NCBI GenBank assembly: GCA_030446685.1
Contig: JAUJMV010000011.1
Coordinates: 1 to 64,000 of the forward strand
DNA from: Thermomicrobiales bacterium
GTDB taxonomy: Bacteria; Chloroflexota; Chloroflexia; Thermomicrobiales; CADCWN01
Length of the DNA: 64,000 nt
Reading direction: 5' to 3'
Part shown: positions 17,722-25,093 of the stretch, piece by piece
How positions within the stretch are numbered: position 1 is the first letter of the stretch
How the letters are laid out: the number at the start of each line of letters is the position of its first letter
Notes under the pieces: model-generated
Seen by the model: the letters and a program-made list of their open reading frames with translations, nothing else
What the model was told of the DNA's origin: nothing
Databases searched by the model: none
Program-made: the position numbers and the translations under genes

Positions 17722-18603
17722 ATGATCGCGGGCCGCAGTCGCCGGGAGGAGCGCCCTATTCCGCACGCCGCACGCCGCACGCCCCAGGCGCCCCGCGCCG
17801 TCTTCCTGGCGCCGCACTACGACGATGTCGCGCTCTCCTGCGGCGGCACGGTCGCGGCGCTGGCCGACGCCGGCGCGCGCCCGCTGATCGTGACGGTCTT
17901 CGGGGGCGAGCCGGCCGGGGACGAATTGACCGACTTCGCCCGCTGGCAGCACCAACGCTGGGGGACCGCGGCGGGGTCCGACACCCTGGCGACGCGGCGG
18001 GCCGAAGACCAGGCCGCCGCCGCCATCCTCGGGGCCGGGACGCGCCGGCTCGATCACTTCGACGCGATCTACCGCGGCGACCGCTACCGCTCCGACGAGG
18101 CCCTCTTCGGCCCGCTCGCCGCGGACGAATTACCCCTCGTCGAGCGGATCGCGGCCGAGATCCTGGCGCTGCCCGAACTGGCGGACGCCGCCGACGCGAC
18201 CCTCTACGTCCCGCTGGCGCTCGGCAACCACGTCGACCACCAGCTCGCCTACGCGGCGGGTCGGCGGATCGCCGCGCAGGCCGGCGCGGGGAAAATCGGC
18301 CCCCGCGTGCTGGCCTACGAGGACTTCCCCTACGCCGCGCAACACCCGGCGGCGCTGCCCGAACGCCTGGCGGCGCTCGCCGGTGAGGTGGGCGCGGCGG
18401 AGATCGTCGGCATCGGGGGGACGCTGGAGCGGCGGATCGCGGCGATCGTGGCCTACCGCTCCCAACTGGCCGTCATCTTCCGCTTCACCGACGACTGGCC
18501 GGCGACCGTGGCCCGCGCCGCCCGCGAGGTGGGCGGCGGCGAACCGGCCGAGCGCTTCTGGCCGCTGACCACCGGCGCGGAATCGGCTATACTACCCGCG
18601 TAA
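17722..18603 (+). CDS. PIG-L/LmbE family deacetylase
   Basis: About 293 residues. The zinc-site motif reads APHYDDVALSCGG, where most relatives have PHPDD; the second His is in LGNHVDHQL. Members remove acetyl groups from GlcNAc-containing lipids or thiols such as mycothiol precursors. The first 25 residues include a short-period repeat (HAARRTPQ) and are likely an extension, so the true start is uncertain. It precedes a GT2 gene on the same strand, which is compatible with a glycan or glycolipid role. Confidence 0.85.
   Translation: MIAGRSRREERPIPHAARRTPQAPRAVFLAPHYDDVALSCGGTVAALADAGARPLIVTVFGGEPAGDELTDFARWQHQRWGTAAGSDTLATRRAEDQAAAAILGAGTRRLDHFDAIYRGDRYRSDEALFGPLAADELPLVERIAAEILALPELADAADATLYVPLALGNHVDHQLAYAAGRRIAAQAGAGKIGPRVLAYEDFPYAAQHPAALPERLAALAGEVGAAEIVGIGGTLERRIAAIVAYRSQLAVIFRFTDDWPATVARAAREVGGGEPAERFWPLTTGAESAILPA
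18588..18593 (+). promoter_or_regulatory. Candidate -10 box before the GT2 gene
   Basis: TATACT at the end of the PIG-L gene, about 150 bases before the GT2 start. No good -35 is visible. Confidence 0.3.
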
Positions 18604-18740
18604 GCAGCAGCCCCGTCCTTTGCAGACCCTGGCGCCACGGTCTGGCGCGCGCCGCGTTGCCCGCGCGCCGGACACGATCGCCGACGATGGGGGGGCGCGG
18701 CCGGGCGACGGCCCCGGCGGAGGAAGTAAGGCAGGACGCC

Positions 18741-19526
18741 ATGGTGAAACCGGAGCCGCGGCGGCGGGAGGCGTTGCCCTACCAGCAGGTCACCGTCGAG
18801 ATCGTCATCCCCGTCTACAACGAGGAGGTCGCCCTGCCCCGCGGCATCGCGACCCTCTGCGACTACCTCGACACCTACTTCCCCTACCACTGGTCGGTGA
18901 CGATCGCCAACAACGCCTCGACCGACAACACCCTCGCCGTGGCGCGGGAACTGGCCGCCGCCAACCCGCGCGTCCACGTCCTCCACCTCGACCGCAAGGG
19001 GCGCGGGCGCGCCCTCAAGAGCGCCTGGCTCGCCTCCGAAGCCGACGTCGTCGCCTACATGGACGTCGACCTCTCCACCAACCTGCAATCGTTCCTGCCG
19101 CTGGTCGCCCCCCTCGCCACCGGGCACAGCGACCTGGCGATCGGCTCGCGCCTCCTCAAGGGCGCGGTCGTCACCCGGCAGTGGAAGCGCGAGATCATCT
19201 CGCGCCTCTACAACCTGCTGATCAAGATCTTCTTCCGCAACCGCTTCTCCGACGCCCAGTGCGGCTTCAAGGCGGTCAAGCGCAGCGTGGCCCGCGCGCT
19301 GCTGCCGCGGGTGGAGAACAACGAGTGGTTCTTCGACACCGAACTCCTCCTCCTGGCCGAGGAGGAGGGCCTGCGCATCTACGAGGTGCCGGTCGAGTGG
19401 ATCGAGGACCTCGACAGCCGGGTCAAGATCGTCTCCACCGCGCTGGAGGACATCAAGGGGCTGCTGCGGGTCCGCGCCCGCCGCCTGCGCCAGCGCCGCC
19501 GCTCCGCCGCCCTGACCGGGGATTAG
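18741..19526 (+). CDS. GT2 glycosyltransferase (dolichyl-phosphate-glucose synthase-like)
   Basis: A 261-residue GT-A fold enzyme. The nucleotide-sugar site reads IVIPVYNEEVALPRGI (residues 20-35). The metal-binding DXD is in YMDVDLSTNL, and SDAQCGFKAVKR with VENNEWFFDTELLLLAEEEG is typical of the dolichyl/polyprenyl-phosphate glucosyltransferase subgroup. It probably makes a lipid-linked sugar for the membrane enzymes at 25094-30363. No membrane anchor is seen at the C-terminus. GGAGGAAG lies upstream of the chosen Met. Confidence 0.9.
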   Translation: MVKPEPRRREALPYQQVTVEIVIPVYNEEVALPRGIATLCDYLDTYFPYHWSVTIANNASTDNTLAVARELAAANPRVHVLHLDRKGRGRALKSAWLASEADVVAYMDVDLSTNLQSFLPLVAPLATGHSDLAIGSRLLKGAVVTRQWKREIISRLYNLLIKIFFRNRFSDAQCGFKAVKRSVARALLPRVENNEWFFDTELLLLAEEEGLRIYEVPVEWIEDLDSRVKIVSTALEDIKGLLRVRARRLRQRRRSAALTGD

Positions 19527-19542
19527 CCCGACGGACGCGGGG

Positions 19543-19742
19543 GGCCGCCGGTTGAAACCGGCATCTCGCGGGCGCCACGACGTCACGAAGCACCCTGAAG
19601 GGCACAAACCCGCCGTCGCGGGCTGGGACCGTTGTCGCGCCCGGTAGCCTTCCTGGATCGCCTTCGCCCTGCCCATGCTCCAGCCCGCGCAGGCGGGCTT
19701 CGTGGCCGCAGGCCCGCGAGACGCCGGTTTCAACCGGCGGCC
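19543..19742. repeat. Interspersed inverted-repeat element, GGTTGAAACCGG type
   Basis: The left end GCCGCCGGTTGAAACCGGC is matched in inverse at the right end GCCGGTTTCAACCGGCGGC, about 200 bases apart, with further inverted segments inside. No open frame is supported. It resembles a MITE- or REP-like element filling the GT2 to M24 gap. Confidence 0.7.
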
Positions 19743-19872
19743 TGCCCCACCCCGCCCCGCCCCCACCCCTCCACGCCCACGCCCCGCCGGGGCTATCGCA
19801 ACCGCCCGGATGGGTGTATAGTGCCACCGCCGCGGACGGCGGACGGCGCGGGGCGGCGCGCGGGAGGGGGCG

Positions 19873-21018
19873 ATGAGGAAAGCGGAAGAGTTCGCGATCA
19901 AGCGGGAGCGGGTGCGGGCGCTGCTCGACGCGCGCGACCTGGAGGCGCTGGTGCTGGTGAGCGAGGCGAACCTCGCCTGGCTCAGTTGCGGGCCGGACGA
20001 CGACGCCGATCTCGCCCGCGTCGCCGGCGGGCGCGGGCGCATCTGGATGGAGACCGAGGGGGGCGTCGCCGCGCTGATCGTCACCCGCGAGGCGGTCCAC
20101 CTCTGGGCCGAGAACATCGAGTTCCCGCGCCTCACCCGCGACGAGTTCACCGGGCTGCCCTTCGAGCCGCTCGTCCAGGACTGGCGGCGCAGCGACCTGG
20201 GCCGCGCGATCACCGGGGTGATCGGGGCCGGCCGCGGCACGATCGCCTACGACCTCCAGATCCCGGTCACCACCAGCCTCGCCAACGCCCGCTTCCTCGG
20301 CGCGGAGATCGCCGCCCTGCGCGCCAGCCTCACCCCGCGCGAGATCGCGCGCTACCGCTGGCTCGGCGAGCGCTCGGCCACCATCGCGCGCGAGGTCTGC
20401 GAGACGATCGCGCCGGGCTGGACCGAGGCGGCGATCCACGCCGAGCTGACCGGCCGGCTCGCCGCGCTCGGCATCGACAATGCCGTCCCGATCGTCACCT
20501 GCGACGGCCGGATGTGGATCGACCGCCACGGCCTCTACGCCGACAACACCCTCGAGCGCTACGCGATGCTCGTCCTCTGCGCCCGCAAGTGGGGGCTGAC
20601 CGCCTGCCTCACCCGCCTCGTCCACTTCGGCGCGCCGCCCGTCGATCTGCTCGACCGGCACGCCGCGACGCTGCGGATCACCCGCGCGGTGAACGACGCC
20701 ACCCGGCCCGGTGCCCGGCTGGCGGACATCTTCACCAAGACCCTCCTGCCGGCCTACGCCGCCGAGGGCTTCCCGGACGAGCCGGCGCTGCACCACCAGG
20801 GCGGCTCGACCGGCTACAGCGGGCGCGACGCGCGCGTCACCGACCGGACCGCGGGCACGGTCCAGCCCGATCAAGCCTTCGCCTGGAACCCCTCGATCAC
20901 CGGCACCAAGGCGGAGGAGACGATCGTCGCCGGGGAAGCCGGCCCCACGATCCTCACCGCCGACCCCGGCTGGCCCCTCGACGGCGCAACCGGCCTGCCG
21001 CTGATCCTGGCACGGTGA
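19873..21018 (+). CDS. M24 family (Xaa-Pro aminopeptidase/creatinase-like) protein
   Basis: 381 residues with the two-domain creatinase/prolidase layout: an N-terminal domain (residues 5-150; RVRALLDARDLEALVLVSEANLAWL) and a C-terminal pita-bread domain from about 160. Expected metal ligands are poorly conserved: instead of the usual D/D/H/E/E set, the region reads DGRMWIDRHGLYAD and EPALHHQGGSTGY. It may therefore be a non-peptidase member or have altered metal binding. Start follows GGAGGGGGCG. Confidence 0.8.
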   Translation: MRKAEEFAIKRERVRALLDARDLEALVLVSEANLAWLSCGPDDDADLARVAGGRGRIWMETEGGVAALIVTREAVHLWAENIEFPRLTRDEFTGLPFEPLVQDWRRSDLGRAITGVIGAGRGTIAYDLQIPVTTSLANARFLGAEIAALRASLTPREIARYRWLGERSATIAREVCETIAPGWTEAAIHAELTGRLAALGIDNAVPIVTCDGRMWIDRHGLYADNTLERYAMLVLCARKWGLTACLTRLVHFGAPPVDLLDRHAATLRITRAVNDATRPGARLADIFTKTLLPAYAAEGFPDEPALHHQGGSTGYSGRDARVTDRTAGTVQPDQAFAWNPSITGTKAEETIVAGEAGPTILTADPGWPLDGATGLPLILAR

Positions 21019-21020
21019 CG

Positions 21021-21146
21021 GAGTCGAGTAGTCGGGCAGTCGGGTAGTCGGGTAGTCGGGTAGTGAACTGTGGAAGGTGCATAGCCGACCTCGCAGCCCT
21101 GGTCCGCCCCTACCCGACTACCCGACTACCCGACTACCCGACTCGA
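21021..21146. repeat. Short-period inverted repeat pair (GTCGGGTAG type)
   Basis: Four or five 9-base GTCGGGTAG units (21025-21064) are followed by a spacer and at least four copies of the reverse complement CTACCCGAC (21111-21143). The two arms could form a long hairpin between the M24 stop and the nucleoside hydrolase gene. Confidence 0.85.
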
Positions 21147-21161
21147 ACGGAGGGTACCGCC

Positions 21162-22082
21162 ATCCCCACACGCGTCATCCTCGACACCGACATCGGCACC
21201 GACGTCGACGATTGCCTGGCCCTGGCCCTGCTCCTCGGCTCGCCCGAGCTGGAGCTGGCCGGCGTCACCTGCGTCTACGGCGACGTGCGCCTGCGGGCGC
21301 GGATGGTCCTCAAGCTGCTGGCGCTGCGCGGCATGACCGATGTGCCGGTGCTGGCCGGCGTCGAACAGCCGCTGCTGGGGCGCGTGCCGGTCTACTGGGC
21401 GGGCCACGAGGGGGCGGGGCTGCTGGAACCGGCGGACGAGGCGCTGGCGCCCGCGCCCGAGCACGCGGTCGATTTCATCGTGCGCGCCGTGATGGAGGGT
21501 CCGGAGCCGCTCCACCTGATTGCGGTCGGGCCGCTGACGAACGTCGCGCTGGCCTTCCTGCGCGAGCCGCGCCTGGCCGGGCGGCTGGCCGGGCTGACGA
21601 TCATGGGCGGGGCCATGCGCGGCCCGGAGGCCGCCCACCTGCCCCTTGTCGAGCACAACTTCCGCTGCGACCCCGAAGCGGCGGCGATCGTCCTGGCCGC
21701 CGGCGCCCCGACCGTCCTGGTCCCGCTCGATGTCACGACCCGCGTGGTGGTCCGGCGGGAAGGCGCGGCGCGCATCCGCGCGGGCGGCACCCCCTTCCAC
21801 GCGGCCGTGGCCGAGCAGCTCGAGCGCTACCCGCGCTTCCGCGACCAGGGCCGCACCTTCCTGCACGATCCACTGGCGGTCGCGGCCGTCATCCAGCCCG
21901 ACCTGGTGCGGCTGACCGACCTGCATGTGGACGTGGAGACCGGCGGGCGGCACACCGCCGGGGCATCGCTGATGCTGACGCCGACCGCCGACGCGCCGGC
22001 GAACGCGCGGGTGGCGCTGGGCGTGGACGCGGCCCGCTTCGAGGCGTTCTTCCTGGAGCGCGCCGCGGCAGCGCAGGGTTGA
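21162..22082 (+). CDS. Inosine/uridine-preferring nucleoside hydrolase
   Basis: About 306 residues. The Ca-binding signature is VILDTDIGTDVDDCLALAL at the N-terminus; later LHLIAVGPLTNVALA, VEHNFRCDPEAA and FLHDPLAVAAV complete the active site. It cleaves the N-glycosidic bond of nucleosides for salvage. No ATG, GTG or TTG lies between the GGAGGG at 21149-21154 and the conserved strand; the codon at ideal spacing is ATC (21162). An in-frame GTG at 21063 would instead put the hairpin repeat into the protein. Start unresolved. Confidence 0.88.
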   Translation: MPTRVILDTDIGTDVDDCLALALLLGSPELELAGVTCVYGDVRLRARMVLKLLALRGMTDVPVLAGVEQPLLGRVPVYWAGHEGAGLLEPADEALAPAPEHAVDFIVRAVMEGPEPLHLIAVGPLTNVALAFLREPRLAGRLAGLTIMGGAMRGPEAAHLPLVEHNFRCDPEAAAIVLAAGAPTVLVPLDVTTRVVVRREGAARIRAGGTPFHAAVAEQLERYPRFRDQGRTFLHDPLAVAAVIQPDLVRLTDLHVDVETGGRHTAGASLMLTPTADAPANARVALGVDAARFEAFFLERAAAAQG

Positions 22083-22113
22083 AGGTTGAAGGTTCAAGGT
22101 TGAGGGTTGAAGG
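22079..22113 (+). repeat. Short-period repeat (GGTTGAAG type)
   Basis: Four imperfect copies of an 8-base GGTTGAAG-like unit follow the nucleoside hydrolase stop. No inverted partner is obvious. Confidence 0.6.
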
Positions 22114-22197
22114 GGTGTGCGCCGCGGTCGCCTCGGCTGCAATAGCCCGCCTCTTGAATCAGTGCCCGACGCCAGATGACGGGCATGATCCGCCCCG

Positions 22198-22299
22198 GTC
22201 ATCCTGAGCGGAGCGAAGGATCGGCATCCTCGGCGCCGGGCGAAGCTGCCCGCCGCAGAGGCGCCCCGGGTAGCGATCCTTCGCTCCGCCCGGGATGAC
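22198..22299. repeat. Interspersed palindromic element, GTCATCCTGAGC type (copy 1)
   Basis: Starts GTCATCCTGAGCGGAGCGAA and ends with the near-inverse CGATCCTTCGCTCCGC...GATGAC, about 100 bases apart. Related copies lie at 36662-36780 and 59690-59792. It is noncoding. Confidence 0.85.
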
Positions 22300-22336
22300 A
22301 GGAGTAGGCGTTGGCCCGCCCTTGCCCAAACTGCCG

Positions 22337-22342
22337 TATAAT
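22337..22342 (+). promoter_or_regulatory. Candidate -10 box for the oxidoreductase gene
   Basis: A perfect TATAAT 75 bases before the start at 22417. The best -35 (TTGGCC) is 20 bases away, so strength is doubtful. Confidence 0.4.
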
Positions 22343-22416
22343 GCCGCCGGAGCTGGCGGGACGCCCAGCCCTCATCCCCTGTGCGAAGCAGATCGAGAGT
22401 AGCAGAGGACAGCAGC

Positions 22417-23526
22417 ATGAACGGGACACCGGTCAAGGTCGGCGTCGTCGGCACCGGCAAGATCAGCGGCATCTACCTGGAGAACGGCAAGCGCTTCGAG
22501 AGCTACGACATCGTCGCCTGCGCCGACATCGACATGGCGGTCGCGCGGGCGCGCGCCGAGGAGTTCGGCGTGCCGAAAGCCTGCACCGTCGAGGAGTTGC
22601 TGGCCGATCCGGAGATCGAGCTGGTGCTCAACCTGACGATCCCCGCCGCGCACGGCATTGTCGCTCTGGCCGCGATCGAGGCGGGCAAGTCGGTCTACAA
22701 CGAGAAGCCCCTGGCGGTCGAGCGCGAGGACGCCCGGCGGCTGCTCGACCTGGCGCGTGAGCGCGGCCTGCTGGTCGGCTGCGCGCCCGACACCTTCCTC
22801 GGCGGCGGCCTCCAGACCTGCCGCAAAATCATTGACGACGGCACGATCGGCGAGCCGGTCGCCGCGACGGCGTTCATGGCCGGGCACGGCCCGGAGAGCT
22901 GGCACCCCAACCCCGACTTCTTCTACCAGGTCGGCGCCGGCCCGATGTTCGACATGGGGCCGTACTACCTGACCGCGCTGGCGAACCTGATCGGCCCGGT
23001 GCGGCGCGTCACCGGCTCGGCGCGGATCAGCTTCCCCGAGCGGGAGATCACCAGCGCGCCCAAGCACGGCCAGATGATCCAGGTCACCGTCCCGACCCAC
23101 GTCGCCGGCGTCCTCGACTTCGCCGACGGCCCGGTCGGCACGATCATCACCAGCTTCGACGTCTGGGCGCACAACCTGCCGCGGATCGAGATCTACGGCA
23201 GCAAGGGCACGCTGAGCGTCCCCGACCCCAACACCTTCCGCGGCCCCGTGCGGGTCCGGCTGGCCGGCGAGCAGGAGTGGACCGACGTGCCGCTCACCCA
23301 CGGCCACGACACCAACAGCCGCGGCATCGGCCTGGCGGACATGGCCTACGCGCTGCGCTCGGGGCGGCCCCACCGCGCCACCGGCGAGCTGGCCTACCAC
23401 GTCCTCGACATCATGCACGCCATCCACGACGCCTCGCGCGAGGGGCGGCACATCGAGCTGACCAGCACCTGCGCGCGCCCCGCCCCGCTGCCGCTCGACC
23501 TGCCCGACGGCGTGCTGGACGAGTAA
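22417..23526 (+). CDS. Gfo/Idh/MocA family NAD(P)-dependent oxidoreductase
   Basis: 369 residues. The N-terminal Rossmann motif is [15 protein letters not shown] (residues 6-20); the NAD-site EKPLAVE carries the family Lys near residue 100. The C-terminal alpha/beta domain includes [20 protein letters not shown]. Members oxidise or reduce sugars, inositols and related compounds. The next gene encodes a ThuA protein, and Gfo/Idh plus ThuA pairs are common in sugar (for example trehalose) utilisation clusters. Start Met13 is preferred after AGCAGC. Confidence 0.92.
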   Translation: MNGTPVKVGVVGTGKISGIYLENGKRFESYDIVACADIDMAVARARAEEFGVPKACTVEELLADPEIELVLNLTIPAAHGIVALAAIEAGKSVYNEKPLAVEREDARRLLDLARERGLLVGCAPDTFLGGGLQTCRKIIDDGTIGEPVAATAFMAGHGPESWHPNPDFFYQVGAGPMFDMGPYYLTALANLIGPVRRVTGSARISFPEREITSAPKHGQMIQVTVPTHVAGVLDFADGPVGTIITSFDVWAHNLPRIEIYGSKGTLSVPDPNTFRGPVRVRLAGEQEWTDVPLTHGHDTNSRGIGLADMAYALRSGRPHRATGELAYHVLDIMHAIHDASREGRHIELTSTCARPAPLPLDLPDGVLDE

Positions 23527-23532
23527 CGATCA

Positions 23533-23634
23533 TTCACCACAGAGGCACAGAGGACGAGGGAGAGTCCACAGGGGGAATGGATAAAGAGAAATCTCGGTGT
23601 CCTCTCCTCCGTAACTCTGGGCCTCTGTGGTGAA
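23533..23634. repeat. Hairpin element, CACCACAGAGGC type
   Basis: TTCACCACAGAGGC at the left end and GCCTCTGTGGTGAA at the right end are exact inverse ends about 100 bases apart, with further complementarity inside (GACGAGGGAGAG to CTCTCCTCC). It is noncoding and lies between two genes of one strand, so it may act as a terminator or attenuator. Confidence 0.8.
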
Positions 23635-23762
23635 TCAACGGCTCTACAGGCCGCCCCGACGCACGAAGGAGGGGAGTGATTGTACGGGCCACACCTGGAC
23701 GCGTACAGGGATCATCGAGGCGGGCTCATGAAATCGGCGCTGGCCGTCTGGGGCGGCTACCG

Positions 23763-24449
23763 ATGCGTGGGCGTCAGAGAGGACGCCGTTTTCTGAAAGC
23801 GGCGCTGGCCGTCTGGGGCGGCTGGGAGGGGCACGAGCCGCGGCAGGCGGTCGGCCGGTTCGTCCCCTTCCTGGAGGGGCAGGGGTACGCCGTCGAGGTC
23901 GCCGACACGCTCGACGCCTACCTCGACGCGGAGAAGCTGCGCGGCCTCGACCTGATCGTGCAGTGCTGGACGATGGGCACCATCACCAAGGAGCAGGAGC
24001 GCGGCCTGCTCGACGCGGTCAAGGGGGGCGTGGGGCTGGCCGGCTGGCACGGCGGGCTGATCGACGCCTTCCGCAACAACACCGAGTACCAGTTCATGAC
24101 CGGCGGCCAGTGGGTCGCGCACCCCGGCAACGTCATCGACTACACCGTCAACATCGCGGTCCACGACGATCCGATCACCGTTGGCCTCGGCGACTTCCGG
24201 ATGCACTCCGAGCAGTATTATGTCCACAGCGACCCGGCCAACGAGGTGCTGGTCACCACGACCTTCACCGCGGACAGCGGCGGCCAGCACGCCCCATGGA
24301 TCACCGGCACGGTGATGCCGGTCGTCTGGAAGCGGCGCTACGGCGCGGGCCGCGTCTTCTGCTGCACGCTCGGCCACAAGGCGCACGAGTTCGACGTGCC
24401 CGAGGCGCGCGCGCTGGTCGAGCGCGGCATGCTCTGGGCCAGCCGCTAG
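23763..24449 (+). CDS. ThuA-domain protein
   Basis: About 228 residues of the ThuA/trehalose-utilisation class-I-amidotransferase-like fold: [63 protein letters not shown] and a C-terminal [19 protein letters not shown]. Its exact reaction is unproven; context with the oxidoreductase suggests sugar metabolism. The 5' end has a local duplication: a first ATG at 23729 reads [10 protein letters not shown] and then stops, while a second copy of the same segment at 23797-23825 continues the gene. The start at 23763 is therefore a consequence of the duplication. Confidence 0.85.
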   Translation: MRGRQRGRRFLKAALAVWGGWEGHEPRQAVGRFVPFLEGQGYAVEVADTLDAYLDAEKLRGLDLIVQCWTMGTITKEQERGLLDAVKGGVGLAGWHGGLIDAFRNNTEYQFMTGGQWVAHPGNVIDYTVNIAVHDDPITVGLGDFRMHSEQYYVHSDPANEVLVTTTFTADSGGQHAPWITGTVMPVVWKRRYGAGRVFCCTLGHKAHEFDVPEARALVERGMLWASR

Positions 24450-24476
24450 CGCGGGATCGGGCAATGACGTTGGCCC

Positions 24477-24600
24477 TGTAGGGGCAGGCCCCCGTGCCTG
24501 CCCGCGTCACCTGCCCCCGGCAGAGCCGAACAGGCACCGCGCCTGGCCGCCCACCGGCCGCGGCCCGCCGAGGACACCGGTGGTCGGCTATGCGGGCGGG
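24477..24600. repeat. Interspersed palindromic element, TAGGGGCAGGC type (copy 1)
   Basis: Begins TGTAGGGGCAGGCCCCCGTG, continues CCTGCCCGCG and ends near TATGCGGGCGGG. The start is shared with elements at 33401-33541 and 50625-50732. It is noncoding. Confidence 0.75.
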
Positions 24601-25093
24601 ATACACACTCGCGGGCCGGGGGCTCGTCCGTACGGCAACGACGCGACTCCCCGGTAACCTCGGCCAACGCTGGCACGTTCTCTATGGGAAGGTGGCGGCG
24701 TGTGAGGGCCTGCCCGCGAGGGCGGCGCTTTTGCCGCCGGAGGCGCGCGTCGGGTACAATCCCTGTGTCGCAGCGCCGCGCAAGTCCGCCCCAGGCCGTC
24801 CCGACGCGACAGCCTGCCGGGCGGCGCCGTGGCGCGACCTTCCAGGCTGAATGGCGGAGAGAACTCTTGGCGAGAGACCTACCGATCCGCGGGGACCGGG
24901 CGGCGCGGGCAGTGGCGCGAGACCGGCGCAACGCCGAGCGCGCCGGGACCACCGGCGCCGACGGCGCGGCGGGCGACGGGCCTGAGCGCGGCCGGCGGCT
25001 GGCCGCGAGCGCCGGCGTCGCGGAGACGCCGATGATTACCGCACCGGCCGGCACGCCGCGCGCGGCCGGGGCGCGGTCGTCGCGCCGGCCGCG
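24601..25093. other. Gap without a supported gene
   Basis: Nearly 500 bases before the first membrane glycosyltransferase. Short open frames here are low complexity (Arg/Ala/Gly) and unsupported. A promoter candidate lies at 24731-24760, so this may be a long 5' leader. Confidence 0.4.
24731..24760 (+). promoter_or_regulatory. Candidate promoter for the glycosyltransferase genes
   Basis: TTGCCG (24731-24736) and TACAAT (24755-24760) are spaced by 18 bases. The nearest downstream gene starts at 25094. Confidence 0.45.

Noticed and set aside
21021..21146. Possible CRISPR-like repeats
   Set aside because: Units are 7-9 bases, contiguous, with an inverted partner and no spacers; no cas genes.
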